From NCBI GenBank assembly GCA_963721445.1, contig CAVRIZ010000005.1:992001-1056000 (forward strand): a stretch of DNA of 64,000 bases, read 5' to 3'. Source of the stretch: DAIOEK01 sp963721445 (GTDB taxonomy: Bacteria; Chloroflexota; Anaerolineae; Anaerolineales; Anaerolineaceae). A program made the position numbers and the translations under genes. The notes under the pieces are model-generated. The model saw only the letters and a program-made list of their open reading frames with translations, did no database searches and was not told the origin of the DNA. Positions 1 to 7,775 of the stretch are shown here, one piece after another. How positions within the stretch are numbered: the first letter of the stretch is position 1; each line of letters opens with the position of its first letter.

Positions 1-289
1 GGTCCCGCATCACCATTCCCATCACACCCGGGCGGCAGGTGATGTTCGCGAGCTTTCCCCCATTGTATTCGTAAGCTATCGAAGATATTTCCTTATCAAT
101 GACCGACTTGAATGAAAACGGAAACGTATTTTTCAGAAATTCCAGCGAGAGACCGCCACCGCAGGGTTTGTAGCGCGGTAGTTTTTCTTTCTCCAGGACC
201 AGAACTCTTTTTCCAGCTTTTGTCAGAAAATAAGCGGCCGTCGCCCCGCCGGGTCCACCGCCAACAATGATGACATCATACCTTGTCAT
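1..289 (-). CDS. Geranylgeranyl reductase family FAD-dependent oxidoreductase (N-terminal part)
   Basis: Only the first 96 codons are present; the gene runs off the left edge. It begins MTRYDVIIVGGGPGGATAAY, a Rossmann beta-alpha-beta FAD-binding fingerprint (GGGPGG at residues 10-15), followed by an acidic end of strand two (VLEKE). The segment RYKPCGGGLS near residue 44 is the KxCGGGL-type motif typical of the geranylgeranyl reductase/halogenase-like flavoprotein family. Members reduce isoprenoid chains of lipids or chlorophyll, or act on other lipophilic substrates; the substrate cannot be read from this fragment. It lies 5 bp behind the Csx15-like gene, so it is the last visible member of the thiamine-led operon. 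Family is fairly certain, function is not. Confidence 0.8.
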   Translation of the reverse strand, partial: MTRYDVIIVGGGPGGATAAYFLTKAGKRVLVLEKEKLPRYKPCGGGLSLEFLKNTFPFSFKSVIDKEISSIAYEYNGGKLANITCRPGVMGMVMRD

Positions 290-294
290 TTCTG

Positions 295-666
295 TTACTC
301 CGGAGCACTCCACTCTTTTTCGAGGTCAATGACTTCAACTACATCGGTTCCCAAATGCAAACCATACAGAGGCAGCCGGGTACGAATCAAGTAAGGGAAA
401 CGACCGGTCCGACGATGCAATTCCACCAGTAGGACACCTGCTGCATAACCGTTCGCAGGGGGAATCAATACCAGCCGATCCTGCTTTATTTCATCCAGGG
501 AAAGCTTGACCTTGGTGAACATGGAATCAACATCCTTGATAAAACCGTGGGCATTATTAAATTCAACAGGGAGCATAATCTGCTCATTAATTGTCAAACC
601 GGTCAAAGCATTAAATTGTTCGAACCCGGTTTTTTGCATCTTGCCACCAAAATTTAATAAGATCAT
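295..666 (-). CDS. Csx15-like small protein (orphan, no CRISPR nearby)
   Basis: 123 aa protein starting MILLNFGGK. Its layout agrees with what I remember of the CRISPR-associated Csx15 family: an N-terminal hydrophobic strand ILLNF, an ALTG turn near residue 21, PVEFN near 33, then LIPPANGYAAGVLLVELHRR around 67-86 and a closing VVEVIDLE strand. Csx15 is normally found near type III CRISPR systems and is thought to be linked to cyclic oligonucleotide signalling. Here there is no CRISPR array, Cas gene or CARF effector. It sits between a DinB-like gene (17 bp gap) and the reductase gene (5 bp gap) in a thiamine-associated operon. Assignment is by recalled pattern only, without a search. Confidence 0.55.
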   Translation of the reverse strand: MILLNFGGKMQKTGFEQFNALTGLTINEQIMLPVEFNNAHGFIKDVDSMFTKVKLSLDEIKQDRLVLIPPANGYAAGVLLVELHRRTGRFPYLIRTRLPLYGLHLGTDVVEVIDLEKEWSAPE

Positions 667-682
667 GACTCCCTCATCCTAA

Positions 683-1396
683 TTACATCGAATCGGATTG
701 CTTGAGGATCTTTTGGATATGCTGATAGTGGTCGCGCTCATGCCAACACAGACGTCGAACCACCTTACGTGGAGACCAGATTTCGCCGCTCTTGCCAACT
801 ACCTGATCCAGCTCAATGAGTTCCGGCAGCGTGACCAGCAGCTCGGCTCTCTCTTTCTGATACCGTTCGATTGGATCCTTGTCCAGCATCTCTTCCGGGT
901 GTGAACGTCCAAGCCGGTCCATTAACCACCATTCTGACCGTCCGATATGCCCCAGTATCTGGCGGATCGTCATATCTTCATTCGGGTGTGCCTGGTCCAA
1001 AATGTTCTCGGGAATGCTTGAAATTAATTGCAGCATATCCTCTCTCGCCCAGGTCAACACCTTCATCGCATGTTCCACATCCTCTTGAGAAAGGATCTTC
1101 CAATCGGTTTTGAACCAGGCTTTGATTAACCGTCCGCTACTTGATACCACCTGATACGATGGGTCGATAAAATAATCATCGTATACATCCACCAGCCGGA
1201 TGTCGATCTCTGCCGGATTGAACCAATTATCCTGCGTGTGTGATTCCAGCCAGGCGATATAATCGGGGATTGCTTTCGCCATGGCAACCACGGCAGATTG
1301 TCCATCCGCTCCATACCCGATGCAGCCAAAATGCTCCAACGACCAGGCCAGCGAACGGCCTTCGTTATTATTTTCCACACCGATCAGAACTCGCAT
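683..1396 (-). CDS. DinB-like domain protein with extra N-terminal domain
   Basis: 237 aa. Residues 1-80 form a small alpha/beta domain (MRVLIGVENNN, GCIGYGADG) that resembles HicB-type or DUF1902-like folds. Residues 100-235 form a four-helix DinB/YfiT-like bundle: MTIRQILGHIGRSEWWL carries the first conserved His, and RLCWHERDHYQHI near the C-terminus carries the two other expected metal-binding histidines. DinB-superfamily proteins are metal-binding and often act as thiol-dependent transferases or remain uncharacterised. The gene is 10 bp downstream of the DUF402 gene, in the same operon. The DinB call is good; the biochemical role is unknown. Confidence 0.7.
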   Translation of the reverse strand: MRVLIGVENNNEGRSLAWSLEHFGCIGYGADGQSAVVAMAKAIPDYIAWLESHTQDNWFNPAEIDIRLVDVYDDYFIDPSYQVVSSSGRLIKAWFKTDWKILSQEDVEHAMKVLTWAREDMLQLISSIPENILDQAHPNEDMTIRQILGHIGRSEWWLMDRLGRSHPEEMLDKDPIERYQKERAELLVTLPELIELDQVVGKSGEIWSPRKVVRRLCWHERDHYQHIQKILKQSDSM

Positions 1397-1405
1397 ACGA
1401 TACTC

Positions 1406-1900
1406 CTATGCCCAGAAATGGCGAACAACAGAATCCCTTTGTAGGTTGAATCCAGCCGGGACGGTAAATATTCGTTTCAATTCATCTAAGGCGGATAGGG
1501 CATGATCCATTTCATCCGAAGAAATCGGCTCAGCTGCAAATTCATCTTCATCCAGAACGATCTGCCTTCCATCCGGAAATACCAACAGATCCAACGCCAG
1601 GTCTCGATAGGAGATATTCCATCGCCGAAAAGTGGCGGGAGCGGTGACATTACAATACCACCCTTTTAGATGGTTATCATCCCGGTCGTAAATTTCAAAG
1701 ACGTTGTACCACTTTTTTCGATAATACGCCTCATAGAATAGATCGCCCTTCTTGAGCAGCATGCCGTTGAAGAAAAAATCATCTTTGCTGAATTTTGCGG
1801 TCAGTACAAGCTTCTCAGAATCGCGAACAACCACATCCCCCGTGTATCGCCATGCTTCATCCCCGGTTGACGTGAGCTTGATGACTGTGATCTTAGGCAT
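1406..1900 (-). CDS. DUF402 domain protein (FomD/Ntdp-like)
   Basis: 164 aa. The centre carries the DUF402 hallmarks: YYRKKWYNVFEIY near residue 60, the KGWYCNVTAP strand near 79 and RDLALDLLVFPDG near 98, ending in an acidic VLDEDEF. Characterised DUF402 relatives are divalent-metal nucleoside di/triphosphate phosphatases (Ntdp) or the FomD CMP-phosphonate hydrolase; the conserved acidic residues are present, but the substrate cannot be predicted. Its start overlaps the ABC ATPase stop by 8 bp, so translation is probably coupled. Linkage to thiamine genes could be incidental, or could mean hydrolysis of a nucleotide or pyrophosphate intermediate. Confidence 0.7.
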   Translation of the reverse strand: MPKITVIKLTSTGDEAWRYTGDVVVRDSEKLVLTAKFSKDDFFFNGMLLKKGDLFYEAYYRKKWYNVFEIYDRDDNHLKGWYCNVTAPATFRRWNISYRDLALDLLVFPDGRQIVLDEDEFAAEPISSDEMDHALSALDELKRIFTVPAGFNLQRDSVVRHFWA

Positions 1901-2957
1901 TGGAATCCATTGGATAAATATTGATCTGATCGGAAGGTATTTCCAATTGTACCCGATCGCCTTTTGTGTAACGCCGCGTTAATACAAACAAATAGGTCTG
2001 CCCCATTTCGGTTTGGATGGTACAGGAATAGCCGGTTTCTTGAAACACAGAATCAACAATCTGACCCGTCACTCTGTTATAGATCGATTGCTGATCATCT
2101 TCGATCGTCCGGGCATTACGCAAGACCAATACAACCTTCGAACCGCTTGTTAAGACAGGCATTTTCGGAAGATCACCGATGAAGAATAACCCCAGTTCGG
2201 TTTGGACGATGATCCTCTCTCCCGATTCAACAACAATTCCGGGCAGATGATTCGATAAGCCAAGAAATGTCGCCACTTGCAAACTGGCCGGGTGGTGATA
2301 AACCACATCTGGTATTCCTGTTTGCGCGATCTCACCACCCACCAACACAGTTAATCGATCAGCGATGGAATAGGCTTCTTCCTGGTCGTGAGTTACATAT
2401 ATCGCGGGGATACCAGTCTCTTGCAGGATCTCCCGCAACTCGATCACCAGCTCCTGGCGCAAGCTGCGATCGAGCGCGGCTAAAGGTTCATCGAGCAGTA
2501 ACAGCCGTGGACCTGCCGCCAGCGTTCTGGCCAGCGCAACCCGCTGCTGTTCACCACCCGAGAGATCGGTCACAGGGCGGTGAGCAAATCCCTCCATCTT
2601 CACTTTTTCGAGCGAGGCTTGAACAGTTTTCTTGATATCCTCTGGGTCAGCTCGTTGCATTTGCAATCCAAATGCCACATTATCCCAGACGTTCCGGTGT
2701 GGGAAGAGTGCATAATCTTGAAACATCAAACCAAAATGACGTTGGTGGACTGGCACACCCAAAATAGATACGCCATCCCACAACACATCTCCGGCATCTG
2801 CATTTTCAAGACCGGCGATGATACGCAGTAAGGTGCTTTTCCCACTTCCGGAGGCGCCTAATAACGCCAGGGTTTCACCTGACTCAACCGTAAGTGATAT
2901 TCCGCGCAAGAGCGGCTTCCCTTCATATTCTTTTCGGATATTTCGTATCTCTAACAT
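1893..2957 (-). CDS. thiQ: Thiamine-type ABC transporter ATP-binding protein
   Basis: 354 aa from ATG 2957, preferred over the GTG at 2969 because GAGG lies 7 bases before it. Walker A is GASGSGKST, the signature is LSGGEQQRVALARTL, Walker B is LLLLDEPLAALD and the H-loop is VTHDQEEA. The C-terminal 110 residues form an OB-like (TOBE) regulatory domain as in PotA/FbpC/CysA-type ATPases; enterobacterial ThiQ is shorter and lacks it. The assignment to thiamine rests on context: it follows the permease and binding protein in an operon headed by a TPP riboswitch and thiamine pyrophosphokinase. It energises uptake on the inner face of the membrane. Confidence 0.75.
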   Translation of the reverse strand: MLEIRNIRKEYEGKPLLRGISLTVESGETLALLGASGSGKSTLLRIIAGLENADAGDVLWDGVSILGVPVHQRHFGLMFQDYALFPHRNVWDNVAFGLQMQRADPEDIKKTVQASLEKVKMEGFAHRPVTDLSGGEQQRVALARTLAAGPRLLLLDEPLAALDRSLRQELVIELREILQETGIPAIYVTHDQEEAYSIADRLTVLVGGEIAQTGIPDVVYHHPASLQVATFLGLSNHLPGIVVESGERIIVQTELGLFFIGDLPKMPVLTSGSKVVLVLRNARTIEDDQQSIYNRVTGQIVDSVFQETGYSCTIQTEMGQTYLFVLTRRYTKGDRVQLEIPSDQINIYPMDSNA

Positions 2958-2965
2958 GGCAATCC

Positions 2966-4666
2966 TCACATCAGACTACTGCCTGGCAGTTTCATTTTTT
3001 CTATCAGGGTAATTCCTGTCCCGCAAACCACCAAAAGGATGACCGCCATCGCCAGCGCCTGACCATAATTTAAGCCGCCAGGCTGCGATAGATAGCGGAA
3101 AATGGCGATGGGAATCGTCGGGAACTCCGGGCGGGTTAAGAAAGCGGTCGCGCCAAACTCACCCAGGGAGATGGTGAAAGCGAAGATCAAACTCGATAAA
3201 ACCGCCCTCCGGGTCAGCGGCCAATCTACAAATTGGACAATCTTAAACGGCGAAGCCCCAAGCACCGCCGCGCTCTCTGGCAAATGCGTGGGGATGGAAG
3301 ATAGCACCGGTTGGATCGTTCGGATAACAAAGGGCAGGGCAGCCAGGCTGTGAACTGCAGGGATGATCCAGGGGGAGGTTGCCCAGACGAGGGGTGGCCG
3401 ACTGTACGCGAGGAGTAATCCCAACCCAAGGGTAACCGCGGAGGCGCCCATTGGCAATAGGAAAACCATATCCAACCAGTGTGTGATCCGGGTTTGGTGA
3501 CGCAATCCATACGCTGCAAGGCCGCCCACCAGTAAAGCCATTATGGATGCCGCCAGGGCGAACCGCAACGAGTTGACCACCGCTGCGATGGGCGGAACAT
3601 AGAAGATGCTTTGCTGTGGATTTACGAACAAGGCTTGATAATAGGCAGTTGTAAATCCGGGTTGAAAACCGCCTCGCTCACCCCGATTCGCTTCGAGGCG
3701 AATAAAAGAGCGGGTCACCAGGGCAGCCAGTGGAGACAACACCAATGTTATCAGCAGGATGACCATGAAGGTAACGAAAAGCTTCTGCTTCCAGGTTCGC
3801 GCAGACGCTTTCACTTCACGCTCGGATGCTGGAGAGAGCGGAACACTTTTAGAAGAGAGCATTCGATGTATGAGTGTGAGAATCAGGGTGCAAATCAGTT
3901 GGATCACAGTCAAAAGAGCAGCTACCGGTAGATTGAAGAGATGAATCGCCTGGGTATAAATCGCTACTTCGATGGTGGCGTTATTCACTCCCCCCAAGAG
4001 CAAAACGACCCCAAAGCTGGTGAAATTGTACAGAAATACTAAAACCAATGCAGAGAGTATCGCCGGGCGAAGGAGAGGTAAAGTCACATTCAAGAACACC
4101 TGCCAGCGATTGGCGCCCAATGTCCGGGCGACTTGTTCCGGATGGCGTGATAATACCGACCAGGCTCCCCCCACCAGGCGTATGACGATACTGGTGTTAT
4201 AAAACACATGAGCTAACAGAATAGCCCCCAGAGTGCCTATCAGAACGATGGGAGGCTTTTCCAACCGGAAAAGGTTCTGTAAACCAAGATTTAATAATCC
4301 TCGCGAACCAATTAGTGCATTAAACCCAGCCGCGGCAACGACGGTTGGCAGGATGAACGGCAGGCTGATCAAAATACGTAAGGCTTGATTTCCGGGGAAT
4401 TTATAATGCGAGAACAAATACGCGCTCGGAAATCCGATTAAAAATGTCAAACCGGTGGATAGGATAGCCTGCCAGAAGGTGAATACAACAGTCTGGGAAA
4501 TATTCTGCCTAAGTGCAGGAGAGGAGAGATCTAAGCCTGTCCGCGCGAAACTGGTACTCAGGATCACCCAGAGGGGATAGAAAAAGAAAAGCGCCACAAA
4601 TCCAAGCGGGATGATCCACAACCAGGCGGGGGTTTTGCGCCAATTGTAATTCCCTGAACGGATCAT
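2966..4666 (-). CDS. thiP: Thiamine-type ABC transporter permease, fused double unit
   Basis: 566 aa with two homologous binding-protein-dependent permease halves (about residues 1-270 and 290-566), around 12 transmembrane helices. Each half has an EAA loop: ARTLGANRWQVFLNVTLP near residue 180 and AAVLGASPFKIVQFVDWP near 470. This fused arrangement is the norm for ThiP and FbpB. Starts overlap neighbours in ATGA style: its ATG overlaps the thiB stop and its stop lies just before thiQ. Substrate is inferred from the TPP riboswitch; an iron or spermidine substrate is possible by family alone. Confidence 0.78.
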   Translation of the reverse strand: MIRSGNYNWRKTPAWLWIIPLGFVALFFFYPLWVILSTSFARTGLDLSSPALRQNISQTVVFTFWQAILSTGLTFLIGFPSAYLFSHYKFPGNQALRILISLPFILPTVVAAAGFNALIGSRGLLNLGLQNLFRLEKPPIVLIGTLGAILLAHVFYNTSIVIRLVGGAWSVLSRHPEQVARTLGANRWQVFLNVTLPLLRPAILSALVLVFLYNFTSFGVVLLLGGVNNATIEVAIYTQAIHLFNLPVAALLTVIQLICTLILTLIHRMLSSKSVPLSPASEREVKASARTWKQKLFVTFMVILLITLVLSPLAALVTRSFIRLEANRGERGGFQPGFTTAYYQALFVNPQQSIFYVPPIAAVVNSLRFALAASIMALLVGGLAAYGLRHQTRITHWLDMVFLLPMGASAVTLGLGLLLAYSRPPLVWATSPWIIPAVHSLAALPFVIRTIQPVLSSIPTHLPESAAVLGASPFKIVQFVDWPLTRRAVLSSLIFAFTISLGEFGATAFLTRPEFPTIPIAIFRYLSQPGGLNYGQALAMAVILLVVCGTGITLIEKMKLPGSSLM

Positions 4667-5724
4667 CGCAGGATCTTATCTGTCCAGGCTTGAAGAAGAG
4701 CGTCGCGCTTCTGATCGATATAAGTCGGGGTCAGTCTGGCCGGTTCCAGCGGGATCTGGCTGTATTTGACGAATGCTTCAGGCAAAGATGCTTTAGCATT
4801 CACCGGATAGACAAACATCTGCAGAGGAATATCTTCCTGTATGGGAACATCGAGCATCGCGTCGATGAATTTTTCGGCGAGTGCACGGTTTTTTGTTCCT
4901 GCCAGAATACCGATGAATTCCACCTGCCGGAAACACATGCCTGCTCCAACCAGCGATGCGGTGGGAGATTCGGTCAATTCTGTTTCAGCGAAGACTACTT
5001 CCGCCGCCGGGCTGGAACTATACGATACGACCATCGGCTGAGGACCTTTTCCGCTCGAAGCTGAGAAATTGGTATAGTACGCCGTCTCCCAATCATTCAC
5101 GATCACTAGACCGTTTGCTTTTAAAGCTTCCCAATATTGGAGATATCCATCTTCCCCTAACGTGGCAACGGTTGCCAGAAGAAAAGCCATGCCGGGCGAA
5201 GAGGTTGCTGGATTTTCCACGACCAATAAGTCTTTATAGGCAGATTTGGTCAAGTCAGCCAGCGAGGCGGGCAAAGCCAGATTAAATTGCTTGAAGTATG
5301 CTTTATCATAATTGATGCAGACATCTCCATAATCAACAGGGAGCGCCCGATTCTCTGGATCAAGTTTGTATTCCTCCGGGATATCAATCAGCTTCGGCGA
5401 GCGATATACTTCAAAAATACCTTCAGTCAACGCCCGTGAGAGGAATGTATTATCCACCCCAAAAAACACATCCGCCTGAGGTGCTGCTTTTGTAAGGATC
5501 GCTCGATTTAGCGCAGAACCGGAATCACCTGATTTTATAAATTCCAGAGTTACCTTGTTTTCGGCTTCGAACTCCTTCACCACCTTCTCGCTCAGAGAGA
5601 AAGAGTCATGGGTCATCACCCGTAAGATCTTTTTCTCTTCAGGTGTTGGTGATTTTAACTGTGAACAGGATGCTACAAGAAAGCTACCAACCAATAGGAG
5701 AATCAATGTCTTTGATGAATGCAT
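4663..5724 (-). CDS. thiB: Thiamine-type ABC transporter substrate-binding lipoprotein
   Basis: 353 aa. N-terminal MHSSKTLILLLVGSFLVASC is a lipoprotein signal with a VASC lipobox, so the mature protein is anchored by Cys20. The body is an ABC type II periplasmic-binding fold: LRVMTHDSF strand, then KSGDSGSALNRAIL, and FFGVDNTFLSRAL, all typical of ThiB/TbpA proteins. The start is inside the end of thiamine pyrophosphokinase (22 bp overlap), implying translational coupling. It delivers thiamine, TMP or TPP to the permease. Family match plus riboswitch context make thiamine the favoured ligand. Confidence 0.8.
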   Translation of the reverse strand: MHSSKTLILLLVGSFLVASCSQLKSPTPEEKKILRVMTHDSFSLSEKVVKEFEAENKVTLEFIKSGDSGSALNRAILTKAAPQADVFFGVDNTFLSRALTEGIFEVYRSPKLIDIPEEYKLDPENRALPVDYGDVCINYDKAYFKQFNLALPASLADLTKSAYKDLLVVENPATSSPGMAFLLATVATLGEDGYLQYWEALKANGLVIVNDWETAYYTNFSASSGKGPQPMVVSYSSSPAAEVVFAETELTESPTASLVGAGMCFRQVEFIGILAGTKNRALAEKFIDAMLDVPIQEDIPLQMFVYPVNAKASLPEAFVKYSQIPLEPARLTPTYIDQKRDALLQAWTDKILR

Positions 5725-6347
5725 AGTAACCTCCCGGATTTTATACGTACCTCAGCACATGCCGTGAGCATCACATTGGATATTCCCCGGCTGAGATCTG
5801 GATAGAGCGTTTCATTATTCAATGGGTATTGCATTCCCAGGGTTGTAACACCGACTGCTTCGCCACCCCAGGGAATCAATGAGACAGTATCACCTGCTGC
5901 GCCATCCACCTGCCTATTCCGATGGATATAATACATTTCTCCGTCATCGCCCCAGAAAGTGATCGCTGGATCTGCGAAATGTGCCGAAGAAGCGAGAGAC
6001 AAATTTGTTAAAGTATGGTCCAACCTGCCGCCTGATCCCGCGAAGATGTTTACTTGTACCGGGCGTTTTTGATATACGTATTGAAGAGCTAGTTCAAAAT
6101 CAGTCTCATTCTTTTCGACCGGGAATTGGATTATCGTAACGCCACTCTGTCGTTGTTCTTCCAATGCCGTTTGACTGATCGAATCCATATCGCCTATCAG
6201 GATATTTGGGATGAGGTTCAAGGCGAGCAAATGGTTCAATCCACCATCGACCGCGATGAGGCTGTCTCCGGATTGGTACGTCGCACGAAAGATCGCTGGA
6301 TCGCACATCCTCCCATTTAGAAATAAATGATATGTATTTGCAGACAT
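5703..6347 (-). CDS. Thiamine pyrophosphokinase
   Basis: 214 aa. Converts thiamine plus ATP to thiamine pyrophosphate and AMP. Conserved motifs: DGGLNHLLALNLIPNILIGD (residues 34-53) followed at once by MDSIS, the substrate and Mg-binding core; ETDFELALQY near 81; GSGGRLDHTLTNLSL near 104, where RxDH is diagnostic; and a C-terminal beta domain with SLIPWGG. It is the first gene after the TPP riboswitch, so both uptake and activation of thiamine are controlled by the end product. Its ATG lies 7 bases after a GGAGG that is inside a stable hairpin. Confidence 0.9.
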   Translation of the reverse strand: MSANTYHLFLNGRMCDPAIFRATYQSGDSLIAVDGGLNHLLALNLIPNILIGDMDSISQTALEEQRQSGVTIIQFPVEKNETDFELALQYVYQKRPVQVNIFAGSGGRLDHTLTNLSLASSAHFADPAITFWGDDGEMYYIHRNRQVDGAAGDTVSLIPWGGEAVGVTTLGMQYPLNNETLYPDLSRGISNVMLTACAEVRIKSGRLLCIHQRH

Positions 6348-6351
6348 AAAA

Positions 6352-6372
6352 CAACCTCCGTCGGGGAGGTTG
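6352..6372 (-). promoter_or_regulatory. Hairpin sequestering the TPK ribosome-binding site
   Basis: On the minus strand CAACCTCC pairs with GGAGGTTG (8 bp, 5-base loop), followed by TTTT and the ATG. The GGAGG in the 3' arm is the Shine-Dalgarno of the pyrophosphokinase gene. When folded it hides the ribosome-binding site, and with the short T run it may also weakly terminate. It is the likely expression platform of the riboswitch directly upstream. Confidence 0.75.
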
Positions 6373-6375
6373 GAT

Positions 6376-6478
6376 GGATTTGACCTATTCTCCCTCCGCC
6401 GGCATTACCCGGATCAGGTTCATTGGGTCGAGGGCTTAGCGTCCTCCTCTCAGCCTGGCAATTCAGGCTCCCCGCATG
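6376..6478 (-). promoter_or_regulatory. TPP riboswitch (thi box)
   Basis: Reading the minus strand, the aptamer has CGGGGAGCC, a P3 hairpin (GCCTGAATTGCCAGGC), CTGAGA (6448-6453), then ACCTGATCCGGGTAATGCCGGCGGAGGGA towards 6390, all in canonical thi-box order. Boundaries are approximate because P1 is weak. It controls thiamine pyrophosphokinase and the transporter genes. Confidence 0.93.
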
Positions 6479-6489
6479 TTCATAAATTA

Positions 6490-6518
6490 ATATTATCTTT
6501 TTCCAATATTGTAGTCAA
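6490..6518 (-). promoter_or_regulatory. Promoter of the thiamine operon
   Basis: Minus-strand -35 TTGACT (6518-6513), 17 bp spacer, -10 TAATAT (6495-6490). The expected start near 6483 is just ahead of the aptamer, which fits a riboswitch leader. Confidence 0.8.
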
Positions 6519-6571
6519 TAGAGTCGGATAAGGATTGTCATACTGTAAAAACCGAGATATCTACGGCATTG

Positions 6572-7133
6572 TCATTCAACAGGTTCTGGATCAATTCTGA
6601 TGAGACAGGCATTTGCTCCCCGCGAGATACATTCCTTTTCATCGACAACGAACGCCCTACCACTTCCAATCCACGCCAGATACTCTTGCAGAAATCCAAG
6701 GTAGAAGGAGCAAATGGTATTCTGAATGACAGGATCATTACAATCCAGGCAGTTTTCAATCTGCCAAAAATAGGAGTCATCTCTGATGAGCGTGGTTACC
6801 TGTTGATGATCCAAGCCGGAAAATTCTTCGGCAAGAATTGCCAAACCCGCCTGCGCTTTTCTCTTGAAAGGCAGGAAGCGCAGGTCTGGCAACATTAGTC
6901 CCAAACCATCTTTTAAACTGAACAAATATTCGCGAAAGAATGATCCTGCCGATACGCCACAGTATACCGGAGGCGCTGTTAATGCCATATCGATCCACAA
7001 GCTTTACTCTTAGTTCGGATATGAACCAAAGATTATCTACTGGCAATTGAGCTAACAGGGGAATAGAGTCTTCCTCTCCTAAAATTTCCAGAAGGGAGGA
7101 ACGAACCAGAACGGACATCCGGTAGACGGTCAT
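6572..7133 (-). CDS. V4R (4-vinyl reductase) domain protein, frameshifted
   Basis: Two frames together give one protein of about 186 aa. The first frame (from 7133) encodes MTVYRMSVLVRSSLLEIL through LVDRYGINSASGILWRIGR; the second continues DGLGLMLPDLRFLPFKRKAQ and ends YLAWIGSGRAFVVDEKECIS, GANACLIRID. The Cys-x6-Cys spacing near the C-terminus (ECISRGANAC) and the overall helix-rich layout resemble V4R domains, which bind small hydrophobic ligands or metals and are often fused to signalling proteins. Removing one A from the A4 run at 6911-6914 (TTTT on the plus strand) restores a single frame. Likely a sequencing error. It is the third gene of a unit with the GTPase and DUF4388 genes, 73 bp behind the GTPase. 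Confidence 0.6.
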
Positions 7134-7206
7134 AACGCCGGATTGGGAAACATCCTCAGTAATAGCGACACTCCTACGATAGGGTAATCAAGCGCTGGGA
7201 ATTATA

Positions 7207-7752
7207 TCAGCCTTCTGAATGGTCTTTTTCCATTTCCATCAGAATACTGTAGAGAAGTTCCAATAAGACTGACTTGACCGATTCTTTATCAATGGCAACG
7301 CAGGGCAGCAGCTTAACCGATGGGTCCAGACGTAAGGCGTGGCGGATATCTTCCACATCCCAGGCATCCGGTCGGTCCTGCTTGTTCGCGGCAACAATAT
7401 AAGGGGTCGGGGCATATGCGCGGAATGTTTCGAGGATGGATCGCGCTTCGCGGAACGTCTCCGGCCGAGTGCTGTCAACCATAACAATAAAGCCCAGCAT
7501 CCCTTCGGAGAGAATTTCCCACATGAAGTCAAACCGTTTCTGTCCCGGTGTGCCGAACAGATAGAGCACCAGGTCTTCATCCACGGTAATGCGGCCGAAA
7601 TCCATCGCCACCGTGGTGGTCTCTTTTATCTGTTCGCTCTCTAGCGAGACTTTCTTTTCAGTGGAGACAACTTCAATCTCACTGACAGAACTGATCAGTT
7701 CTGTTTTCCCTGAATTGAAAGGCCCTGTTATTACCATCTTGACGGTTTGCAT
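7207..7752 (-). CDS. Small Ras-like GTPase (CvnD/MglA-like ATP/GTP-binding protein)
   Basis: 181 aa, a minimal G domain. G1/P-loop is GPFNSGKT (residues 10-17), the switch region contains ETTTVAMDFG, G3 is GTPGQ and G4 is NKQD; the usual G5 SAK is replaced by a CVAIDKES segment. This matches the bacterial single-domain GTPases of Streptomyces conservons and relatives of MglA, which relay signals rather than serve translation. It is 23 bp downstream of the DUF4388 protein; such pairs are common, the DUF4388 or Roadblock-like partner probably regulating the GTPase. The effector is unknown. Confidence 0.8.
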   Translation of the reverse strand: MQTVKMVITGPFNSGKTELISSVSEIEVVSTEKKVSLESEQIKETTTVAMDFGRITVDEDLVLYLFGTPGQKRFDFMWEILSEGMLGFIVMVDSTRPETFREARSILETFRAYAPTPYIVAANKQDRPDAWDVEDIRHALRLDPSVKLLPCVAIDKESVKSVLLELLYSILMEMEKDHSEG

Positions 7753-7775
7753 ATCGCAACGTCCTCACACACGAA

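Noticed and set aside
6538..6780. 80-codon minus-strand ORF
   Set aside because: It lies in another frame over the end of the V4R gene and has no family features or ribosome-binding site.
6905..6920. Programmed +1 frameshift in the V4R gene
   Set aside because: No slippery motif or downstream structure is evident, and nine other single-base breaks in the window make sequence error the simpler answer.
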